Shown one piece after another: positions 1 to 5,214 of a stretch of 6,568 nt of DNA; position 1 is the stretch's first letter; each line of letters opens with the position of its first letter. Both the position numbers and the translations under genes were made by a program. The notes under the pieces were generated by a model. It was given only the letters and a program-made list of their open reading frames with translations, searched no databases and had not been told where the DNA came from. The stretch covers positions 1 to 6,568 of the forward strand of contig JAEWVL010000141.1 in NCBI GenBank assembly GCA_023396665.1. The letters are read 5' to 3'. This DNA comes from Spirochaetota bacterium. GTDB lineage: Bacteria > Spirochaetota > UBA4802 > JAFGJZ01.

Positions 1-377
1 GCTCTGATCTTATGAATCCGGATTATTCTGAGCACGAGCTGACGTTTACCCGCAAAATCGATACAGATGATGCCCGCCAAAAGCGTCAGCAGCCCCTGAC
101 CGGGAAGAAACAGCATCAGAAATCCGCTCAGAAGAAAGAGCAAACCAAGCATATTTTTTGTAATGATAAGCAGTGCACGCAGCAGCGGATGGCTTTTCTT
201 TAACAGGGGAAAACGCACTTGTCTGTGCACGAAAAAATCTTCGGGAATTATTACGAAAAAAAGCGGCAGTGCAACCAGGGTAAACGCGAACAGAAGTGCT
301 GAACATATCGCAACAAGGGCAATGATACAAGTATGCGATGCCGACCAGCGAAGCATTCGGTCAACCACGGTTCTCAT
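1..377 (-). CDS. small PGPGW-like integral membrane protein (C-terminus beyond window edge)
   Basis: The minus-strand frame from an ATG at 377 stays open for 125 codons to the left edge, so the C-terminus is missing. I see two hydrophobic stretches, about residues 17-45 and 67-106, separated by a basic loop (HRQVRFPLLKKSHP). The second ends in LPGQGLLTLLAG followed by IDFAGKRQL. This 'LPGQG...G...DF.GKR' pattern is what I recall from small uncharacterised membrane proteins related to the PGPGW family (Pfam PF09656); the biochemical function is unknown. The start is supported by GGGAGA at 389-384, seven bases upstream of the ATG. A GTG immediately before it is spaced too closely. The gene lies 52 bases after the mnmH stop on the same strand with no terminator-like hairpin between, so it is probably the last visible gene of the selenium operon. 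Whether it has any role in selenium metabolism is unknown; co-transcription could be incidental. Confidence 0.72.
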   Translation of the reverse strand, partial: MRTVVDRMLRWSASHTCIIALVAICSALLFAFTLVALPLFFVIIPEDFFVHRQVRFPLLKKSHPLLRALLIITKNMLGLLFLLSGFLMLFLPGQGLLTLLAGIICIDFAGKRQLVLRIIRIHKIR

Positions 378-383
378 CACAAG

Positions 384-389
384 TCTCCC
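384..389 (-). promoter_or_regulatory. ribosome binding site of the PGPGW-like gene
   Basis: GGGAGA on the minus strand lies seven bases before the ATG at 377. It decides between that ATG and the adjacent GTG at 380, which would leave only a four-base spacer. Confidence 0.6.
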
Positions 390-429
390 GCACTCATATT
401 GAATTCAGCACAACGCACAATCGGCGGCG

Positions 430-1470
430 TCAGGCCACCGTATCATCATGGCCAGTCGCCGCAACGGCAAGCACCTGAGCGCAAATCTCATCGATCGATG
501 TTCCCGCAGCGATCTTGCAGATTACCCGCGGCGAACTGCGTTTTGCCATTGAAAAGGAATAGGTCTTGTCATAGTAGTGCAGCAGTATCGCCGCGGCGGA
601 GGCGAAATCATCTTCATGCAGGTAAGCGAGCACGCGTTTGAGATTCTCCAGTCCCAGTCGCTTTCTGATGTTTTCACAGCCCTGTACAAACTCATTGCGG
701 TCCAGGCCGGAATAATCGCGAATGACCCTCTCGAGCCGTTCGTCATCGGAAACATGCAGTTCTATAAGTAGCGACTCGCGCATCTTGCGGTAAATGGCTT
801 CGGGGATAACCACCCTGCCGATACGCAAACTCTCGTCTTCTACAAAAATTGGACGGGCACTGTCGAAGCCAGCCCATACAGCATAGATATCGTTTTCAAA
901 CTGCTCTGTCGTCGGCTGAATCCGTCCGATGCCGCCGAAAGCCGAGCCTCTGTGATTGGCAAGCGACTCAAGATCGAGCACCTGTTCACCGCGTTCACGA
1001 AGACGCTGCAAGACCTCTGTCTTACCGGAACCGGTAAGACCGCCGATAATTTTCAGCTGCATGGCTTTTTCGAAAGATGCGTGGATATGCTGGCGATAGG
1101 CTTTGTATCCCCCCTTTAAAAGCGAAACGGAAAAACCGGCTATCCTGAAAAAAGAGGCAATGGCGTTGCTGCGCATACCCCCGCGCCAGCAGTGTACGAG
1201 AATCTGCCGTTGCGGGGAAATTGTTCTGCCCGCCTGAATGATATCATACATCTTTGGATAGGCCAGATCGACACCCGCTTCAATCGCCTGCTGACGGCCC
1301 ACCTGCACATAGGTTGTTCCGACGATCGCACGCTCCCGGTCGTCGAATAAAGGGATATTGCGGGCACCGGGTATGTGCCCCTGCGCGAACTCCGAGGGTG
1401 AGCGCACATCGATCAGCGGAACGCTTTCGGCCGCATACAGAAATTCGTCGACTACTTCAATACAATCCAT
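430..1470 (-). CDS. mnmH: tRNA 2-selenouridine synthase MnmH (SelU/YbbB)
   Basis: The protein has 346 residues, close to the usual length of about 350-370. It is the cytoplasmic enzyme that uses selenophosphate to replace sulfur in 2-thiouridine at wobble position 34 of tRNA-Lys, -Glu and -Gln; the known route goes through a geranylated intermediate. Residues 1-130 form a rhodanese domain with IDVRSPSEFAQGHIPGA near the start and the active-site loop CWRGGMRS, catalytic Cys94. Residues from about 137 form a P-loop domain with Walker A GLTGSGKT at 144-151, followed by the family motif LANHRGSAFG (170-179). The ATG at 1470 has AGAGGG at 1482-1477, six bases upstream. The gene overlaps the end of selD by 19 bases in another frame, so it is probably translationally coupled to the supplier of its substrate. 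All key residues appear present and the gene looks functional. Confidence 0.96.
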   Translation of the reverse strand: MDCIEVVDEFLYAAESVPLIDVRSPSEFAQGHIPGARNIPLFDDRERAIVGTTYVQVGRQQAIEAGVDLAYPKMYDIIQAGRTISPQRQILVHCWRGGMRSNAIASFFRIAGFSVSLLKGGYKAYRQHIHASFEKAMQLKIIGGLTGSGKTEVLQRLRERGEQVLDLESLANHRGSAFGGIGRIQPTTEQFENDIYAVWAGFDSARPIFVEDESLRIGRVVIPEAIYRKMRESLLIELHVSDDERLERVIRDYSGLDRNEFVQGCENIRKRLGLENLKRVLAYLHEDDFASAAAILLHYYDKTYSFSMAKRSSPRVICKIAAGTSIDEICAQVLAVAATGHDDTVA

Positions 1471-2501
1471 GGAGCGCCCTCTTCGTGTGTGATCGTTTGC
1501 CCGATTACTCTCGAGGCCGACTCGCCCAGCGCAAGCAGATCGTTCAGCAGGGCATCGGCCATACTGCGCTCAACACAGAGAAGCATGCCGCCCGAGGTCT
1601 GTGCGTCAAAAGCGATCATTCTGACAGAATAATCAAGCGATGGATCCACGTGTAAAGCGGCTTCAGTGAACTTTTGATTGCGAAAGGCCGCGCCGGGAAT
1701 ACAACCCGCATCGCTCAAATCGTAGGCTCCGGCGAGCAAAGGCAGCTTTTCGGCACTTATTTCTATCGTGATATCGCTGGCACGCGCCATCTTGAGAGCA
1801 TGCCCTATGAGGCCGAATCCGGTTATGTCGGTTGCACAGCGCACATCGTATTTCTGCATAAGCGTGGCGGCATTTTTATTGAGCCGTTTCATGCTGAGCA
1901 GTGCCGCTTCATAATCTTCGACGCTGCACATGCCGGCCTTCTCACCCGCCATGACAATGCCGGTACCCAGGGCCTTGGTAAGAATAAGCACCCTGTCCGG
2001 AACGCCGTTCTTGTTTGCAATGATCCTGTCGGGATGCACCCGCCCCGTCACACTCAGCCCGTATTTTGGAATCGGATCGTCGATGGTATGACCGCCCGCG
2101 AGAGAAACTCCCGCCTCAAGAACCTTTTGCGCGCCTCCGCGAAGAATTTGCGTCAGCAGATGCATCCTGCCCGTACTCGATGGAAACATAACTAAGTTGA
2201 GCGCTAGAAAAGGCTCGCCGCCCATCGCATAGACGTCGCTGAGTGCGTTTGCCGCGGCAATCTCGCCGAAAGTATAGGGATCCCGGCAGATTGCGGGAAA
2301 AAAATCCGTCGTCTGAATAATCGCGACATCATCGCTTATTTTCCATACCGCGGCATCATCGTGCGTATCGAGTCCGATGAGAAGCTCCGGGGGCCGCAGC
2401 ACCGGAATGTCTTTCAAAAGTTCATCCAGCTCCTGTGCTGCGAGTTTCGCGGAACAGCCGCCCGCCTCGCAGCTGAGCCCGTATTCGTTCAGATCGTTCA
2501 T
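1452..2501 (-). CDS. selD: selenide, water dikinase (selenophosphate synthase), Cys form
   Basis: The protein has 349 residues, normal for SelD (E. coli about 347). It makes selenophosphate, AMP and phosphate from selenide, ATP and water, supplying selenium for 2-selenouridine and, where present, selenocysteine. The flexible N-terminal loop reads GGCSAKL. Cys16 and Lys19 give the C-x-x-K spacing of the catalytic pair. The Cys16 codon is TGT, so this is the cysteine form and not the selenocysteine (TGA) form. Metal- and ATP-binding aspartates are evident in HDDAAV (Asp49), TTDFFP (Asp66), LSDVYAMGG (Asp89) and ATDITGFGL (Asp225). The glycine-rich LAGGHTIDDPIPKYG (134-148) is also typical. The ATG is embedded in an ATGA overlap with the upstream DUF3343 gene (four bases shared). 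A weak AAAGAG lies upstream, so translation probably depends on coupling. The stop (TAG) lies inside the first codons of mnmH. Confidence 0.97.
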   Translation of the reverse strand: MNDLNEYGLSCEAGGCSAKLAAQELDELLKDIPVLRPPELLIGLDTHDDAAVWKISDDVAIIQTTDFFPAICRDPYTFGEIAAANALSDVYAMGGEPFLALNLVMFPSSTGRMHLLTQILRGGAQKVLEAGVSLAGGHTIDDPIPKYGLSVTGRVHPDRIIANKNGVPDRVLILTKALGTGIVMAGEKAGMCSVEDYEAALLSMKRLNKNAATLMQKYDVRCATDITGFGLIGHALKMARASDITIEISAEKLPLLAGAYDLSDAGCIPGAAFRNQKFTEAALHVDPSLDYSVRMIAFDAQTSGGMLLCVERSMADALLNDLLALGESASRVIGQTITHEEGAPWIVLK

Positions 2502-2698
2502 TCTTCATAACTCTTTATTTCGATTTTATCCAGTAACAGGCGTATCACCTGTTCATGTCTCGCGTCAATTCTTATTCCCATACCGCATTCGACGCTCACG
2601 CTTCGCGGCAGGGGGATAAGCTGACAGGGAATTCGCTCGGCAATGATACGTTTTTCCGCCGCCATGACCTCACGCGTCGATTTGAAGGCGAGCAGCAT
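2498..2698 (-). CDS. DUF3343 protein, putative Se/S carrier-like
   Basis: The small soluble protein has 66 residues and no signal or membrane segment. The pattern of an N-terminal strand (MLLAFKSTREVMAAEK), a middle IPLPRSVSVECGMGIRI and a short C-terminal helix matches DUF3343 (Pfam PF11823, described as putative Se/S carrier protein-like). Cys38, in CGMG, is at the position usually conserved in the family; Cys25 is a second thiol. I infer that a thiol here could hold selenium or sulfur between the PLP enzyme upstream and SelD downstream, but no direct function is established. The ATG at 2698 overlaps the previous stop as TGATG, with GAAGG at 2710-2706 seven bases upstream. A TTG one codon earlier (2701) would leave only four bases of spacer and is less likely. 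The stop overlaps the selD start in ATGA. The tight sandwich between two selenium-handling genes is the main clue to its role. Confidence 0.88.
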   Translation of the reverse strand: MLLAFKSTREVMAAEKRIIAERIPCQLIPLPRSVSVECGMGIRIDARHEQVIRLLLDKIEIKSYEE

Positions 2699-3810
2699 CA
2701 AAGCGCCTTCACACAGCCTGCGACCGCTTCGGCGAGATACCTGAAGTCAGACACATCATGATAGGCCGAAACGGCAATCCGCACCGTGCCCTCCGGGTAG
2801 GTGCCGAGCAAACGGTGCGCGCTCGGCGCGCAGTGCAGACCTACCCGCGTTTCTATACCGAAAGCGGAATACAGCCTCATCGCGAAGGCCGCCGGATCGA
2901 CGCCATCGATGTTTATGGAAACAAGGTTTCCCTGATCGGATGCACTGTTTGCCCGGTACAGGCGAAGCCCTGCGATCGAAGCCAACTCGTCAAGCAGAGA
3001 CAGAAAATCATCGCGCGAATGTCTGGCTTCGGGTTTATTCTGCAGCGCCGCGAAAAGTCCGAAGATGCCGGCGACATTCGGCGTGCCCGCCTCGAAGCGG
3101 TCGGGCAGAAAGGGCGGCATCGTGCACTCCTGCGATAATGAGCCTGTGCCGCCCTCGATAAGCGGCCGCACAGACGAAAGATCCTTACCGCAAAGCGCGC
3201 CGACGCCCGTCGGACCGTAAAAGCCCTTGTGACCGGTAAAGGCGACAAAATCAAAGTCGACAGAGCGAAAGGGCACTGTCGGCGCAGACTGTGAAGCGTC
3301 GATGAGTATACGGTTTTCAGGGAAAAGTTTGCGTATGGCGTCGATGGGCTGAATAAGGCCGTTCACGTTACTCTGATGATTTATAACGATCAGATCCTCT
3401 TTCATGATACTCGTGTGCCGGCATGTATCGAGGTCGACAAGTCCGTCGTCGGCAGCGGGCAAGGTTGACAGCTCAATCTCGCGGTAATGCCTGATTGCCT
3501 CGAGCGGACGCATGACTGCGTTGTGTTCGAGCGGCGTTATCCACACGCGGGAATAGTCGATGCCCTTGAGCACGGTATTGATCGCCTGTGTCGCGTTCGC
3601 GGTGTAAACGATAGTTGAGGAATCATCTAGTCCGACAATCCGTGAAAGTGTATCTCGGCAGTCCTCTACAACCCTGGCAACTTCAGCCGCCCGGTCGTAA
3701 AAACTGCGGCCGTAGGGACCCCCGATCTCGTTGAGATAGCGGCTGATGCCGAGTGACACCGCCTCCGGTTTCGGAAAAGAAGTCGCGGCATTATCAAAAT
3801 AACGGTTCAC
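2698..3810 (-). CDS. class V aminotransferase: cysteine desulfurase / selenocysteine lyase family
   Basis: The protein has 370 residues, typical of the short NifS/CsdB-like family (TIGR01977 type). This fold-type I PLP enzyme removes sulfur from cysteine, or selenium from selenocysteine, as an enzyme-bound persulfide or selenopersulfide. Visible features in order are YFDNAATSFPKP at the N-terminus, TANATQAIN (70-78), EHNAVMRP with His96, the PLP-contacting DASQSAP (Asp171), the Schiff-base lysine Lys195 in FTGHKGFYGPTGVG, the FEAGTPN motif (239-245), and VGLHCAP with the presumed catalytic Cys327. The start codon is GTG, backed by AAAGGTGA at 3825-3818 with seven bases of spacing. It is the first gene of the operon, and its stop overlaps the DUF3343 start by one base. 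The context suggests that it supplies selenium to SelD. Substrate preference (Cys or Sec) cannot be read from the sequence, so I assign no gene symbol. Confidence 0.93.
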   Translation of the reverse strand: MNRYFDNAATSFPKPEAVSLGISRYLNEIGGPYGRSFYDRAAEVARVVEDCRDTLSRIVGLDDSSTIVYTANATQAINTVLKGIDYSRVWITPLEHNAVMRPLEAIRHYREIELSTLPAADDGLVDLDTCRHTSIMKEDLIVINHQSNVNGLIQPIDAIRKLFPENRILIDASQSAPTVPFRSVDFDFVAFTGHKGFYGPTGVGALCGKDLSSVRPLIEGGTGSLSQECTMPPFLPDRFEAGTPNVAGIFGLFAALQNKPEARHSRDDFLSLLDELASIAGLRLYRANSASDQGNLVSINIDGVDPAAFAMRLYSAFGIETRVGLHCAPSAHRLLGTYPEGTVRIAVSAYHDVSDFRYLAEAVAGCVKAL

Positions 3811-3817
3811 ACTTGTA

Positions 3818-3825
3818 TCACCTTT
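3818..3825 (-). promoter_or_regulatory. strong ribosome binding site of the operon's first gene
   Basis: AAAGGTGA on the minus strand sits seven bases before a GTG and fixes that GTG (3810) as the start of the PLP enzyme. This is the best Shine-Dalgarno match in the selenium operon, consistent with the first gene setting translation for the coupled set. Confidence 0.7.
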
Positions 3826-3949
3826 GAGACAGAATCAGAACATTTCACGGGAGTTCCCCAAGGTTACAATGATTTGGCACCGGGCTTATTTTTAAAGGAT
3901 TTTTTTAAGGCAAAGCCGAACGAGCTGCAGGATTTGGCCGGGATTTCAA

Positions 3950-3980
3950 TTGGAAAGGCATTGTGCAAACACAATAAAAT
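3950..3980 (+). promoter_or_regulatory. possible weak promoter for the permease gene
   Basis: TTGGAA (3950-3955) and TAAAAT (3975-3980) are separated by 19 bases, which is longer than ideal. Transcription would start near 3986-3988, exactly where the first RNA hairpin begins. The call is an inference from consensus matching only. Confidence 0.3.
3960..3975. promoter_or_regulatory. perfect inverted repeat, candidate repressor operator
   Basis: ATTGTG-CAAA-CACAAT has six-base perfect arms around a four-base centre. It lies inside the spacer of the candidate permease promoter and touches its -10 element, a classic repressor position. The size and TTGTG/CACAA arms would suit a LacI- or GntR-type sugar regulator, but no regulator gene is in the window and the binding factor is unknown. 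Confidence 0.45.
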
Positions 3981-3986
3981 ACCCCT

Positions 3987-4011
3987 TTCCTATACGATAG
4001 GAAGATCGTAT
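3987..4011 (+). promoter_or_regulatory. two mutually exclusive hairpins around a Shine-Dalgarno site
   Basis: Hairpin A is TTCCTAT-ACG-ATAGGAA (3987-4003), with seven perfect pairs; it buries the AGGAA of a Shine-Dalgarno site. Hairpin B is ATACGAT-AGGAAG-ATCGTAT (3992-4011), also seven perfect pairs; it places the whole AGGAAG (3999-4004) in the loop, while pairing the first two bases of the ATG at 4010. The two share 3992-3993 and 3997-3998, so they cannot form together. As RNA this could be a simple translational switch. As DNA it could equally be a pair of overlapping protein operators. Function is inferred; the complementarity is seen directly. Confidence 0.5.
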
Positions 4012-4075
4012 GAAACAACTGTGCTACTATTGCCAATATTGCGATTGCCATCAACAACGCTATATCGACAAAAAT

Positions 4076-4079
4076 GGAG
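4076..4079 (+). promoter_or_regulatory. ribosome binding site supporting the 4088 start
   Basis: GGAG lies eight bases before the ATG at 4088. It competes with AGGAAG at 3999-4004, which serves the in-frame ATG at 4010. I prefer 4088 because family similarity begins well downstream and the 26 extra residues look unlike a permease. Confidence 0.5.
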
Positions 4080-4087
4080 CGCTTATC

Positions 4088-5173
4088 ATGAAGGCCGACA
4101 AAACACCAGCAGCTTGCAAAGAGATCGCCATCTCTGATTTGAATCCATTTCGGACCATTATAAACAGATTGTCACAATCTCCCGCCAATAGCCTTTATCA
4201 GAAATCAGTAAATAACAAGCCGCTTTCCGGCAGGTTCCGCTTTACTGAGAGCAGGATCGACCGTTGGGGCTACGTGTTTGTTCTTCCCTTTGTGATCGTC
4301 TATGCTCTATGTCAACTGTACCCGGTTATTTATACTTTCATTCTCTCGTTTTCTGATCTTTACCGGCTCAAACAAAGCAGCGATCTTCAGTTTGTCGGCT
4401 TTGCCAATTACCACCGTCTGATACATGACCCCTTTTTCTGGCACGCAGTTATGAATACTTTCGTCATCTGGATATCCTGTTTCATACCGCAGCTGAGCGT
4501 CGCACTGGTGCTTTCAATCTGGCTTTCGGACATACGCCTGAAGCTGAAGGGAAAAAGCCTGTTCAGAGCCCTTATCTACATGCCTAATCTGCTCACCGCT
4601 ACCGCCATCGCGCTTTTATTCAGCCGTTTTTTCTCATATCCTATCGGTCCCGTAAACCAGTTTTTACAAAATACCCTGGGCATCTATGACACGGTGCTCG
4701 TCGGGGGGATTGAGACCAAACAGGCCTTTGATTTTTTCAGAAATCCCCTGTCTTCAAAACTGATTATCGCATTTATTCAGTGGTGGATGTGGTACGGCTA
4801 TACGGTGATTCTTCTCATGGCCGGCATCACCTCAATACCCCAGACGCTGTACGAAGCAGCAATCGTTGACGGCGCGCATAACTGGCAGCTGACCTGGCAC
4901 ATCACCCTGCCCATGCTTCGTCCCGTTATGCTGTACGTACTCGTCACCTCTATGATAGGAGGAATGCAGATGTTCGATATTCCCTTCATTATCAGTTCGT
5001 CCGGTGCCGCCCCCGACCGCATCCGTACCACCTCTATGTATTTTTACATGGTAAGCTTTCGAGGCGTCAACAATTACGCCTACGGAGCGGCGATCTCGAT
5101 CGGGATGTTTGTCATAACCCTGCTGCTTGCACTCATAATTTTTCTCTTCATGCGGGAAAAGCGATCCTCATAA
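4088..5173 (+). CDS. CUT1-class sugar ABC transporter permease (MalF/MsmF/UgpA-like)
   Basis: From ATG 4088 the protein has 361 residues and is an inner-membrane permease subunit of a carbohydrate importer (BPD_transp_1 family). It has six likely membrane segments near residues 61-87, 119-149, 159-182, 226-248, 277-294 and 332-355. The cytoplasmic EAA loop, which docks the ATPase, spans 256-275, with EAA, Gly262 and the ending ITLP. The opening RIDRWGYVFVLPFVIVY and YPVIYTFILSFSDL are typical of the MalF/UgpA side. The start at 4088 has GGAG (4076-4079) eight bases upstream. An in-frame ATG at 4010 also has a good site (AGGAAG, five-base spacer) and would give 387 residues with a Cys-rich leader. 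Even from 4088 the pre-membrane tail of about 60 residues is longer than usual for the family. No MalG-type partner, binding protein or CUT1 ATPase adjoins it, and the sugar is unknown. Confidence 0.88.
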   Translation: MKADKTPAACKEIAISDLNPFRTIINRLSQSPANSLYQKSVNNKPLSGRFRFTESRIDRWGYVFVLPFVIVYALCQLYPVIYTFILSFSDLYRLKQSSDLQFVGFANYHRLIHDPFFWHAVMNTFVIWISCFIPQLSVALVLSIWLSDIRLKLKGKSLFRALIYMPNLLTATAIALLFSRFFSYPIGPVNQFLQNTLGIYDTVLVGGIETKQAFDFFRNPLSSKLIIAFIQWWMWYGYTVILLMAGITSIPQTLYEAAIVDGAHNWQLTWHITLPMLRPVMLYVLVTSMIGGMQMFDIPFIISSSGAAPDRIRTTSMYFYMVSFRGVNNYAYGAAISIGMFVITLLLALIIFLFMREKRSS

Positions 5174-5214
5174 AAGCGAGCTCCCGCAGCGACTATTGAA
5201 AACAGGCCCCCGCA
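5174..5214. other. short convergent intergenic gap, no clear terminator
   Basis: These 41 bases separate two converging stop codons. A bidirectional terminator would be expected, but I find only the six-base palindrome GAGCTC (5179-5184) and no GC-rich hairpin followed by a T tract on either strand. Readthrough and antisense overlap of the two messages are therefore possible. Confidence 0.5.

Larger units (their letters stand above)
3811..4087. other. divergent intergenic region between selenium operon and permease
   Basis: This 277-base stretch separates the selenium operon (leftward) from the permease (rightward) and must hold promoters for both. It is AT-richer than its flanks around 3885-3910, with T/A tracts. 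I see no convincing -35/-10 pair for the leftward operon. For the rightward gene a weak pair and three inverted repeats are annotated separately. A TTG-started frame crosses it on the plus strand (3874-4137), but it lacks a ribosome binding site and any recognisable family. No RNA gene is recognisable. Confidence 0.6.

Noticed and set aside
46..330. A closed minus-strand frame of 94 codons at the left edge
   Set aside because: It lies in a different frame from the membrane protein starting at 377. It has no ribosome binding site and no recognisable family, while the alternative frame shows two membrane segments and the LPGQG motif.
1674..2195. Plus-strand frame of 173 codons antisense to selD
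   Set aside because: It is a shadow of a clearly conserved gene on the other strand, has no family resemblance, and its codons mirror selD.
2454..2456. Possible selenocysteine at the SelD active site
   Set aside because: The codon is TGT (Cys16), not TGA, so no recoding or SECIS element is needed.
3849..3858. GGGA-GT-TCCC inverted repeat before the selenium operon
   Set aside because: The arms are only four bases and it has no clear relation to a promoter; this is expected by chance.
3885..3913. TTGCCT ... AATAAG as a leftward promoter for the selenium operon
   Set aside because: The spacing is possible but the -10 match is poor; I could not support it over other AT-rich positions.
4034..4041. 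CAATATTG eight-base palindrome in the leader
   Set aside because: It is short, without a loop, and explained by the local ATTGC microrepeats.
3874..4137. Plus-strand frame of 87 codons crossing the intergenic region
   Set aside because: It needs a TTG start with no Shine-Dalgarno site, matches no family I recognise, and runs into the permease coding region in another frame.
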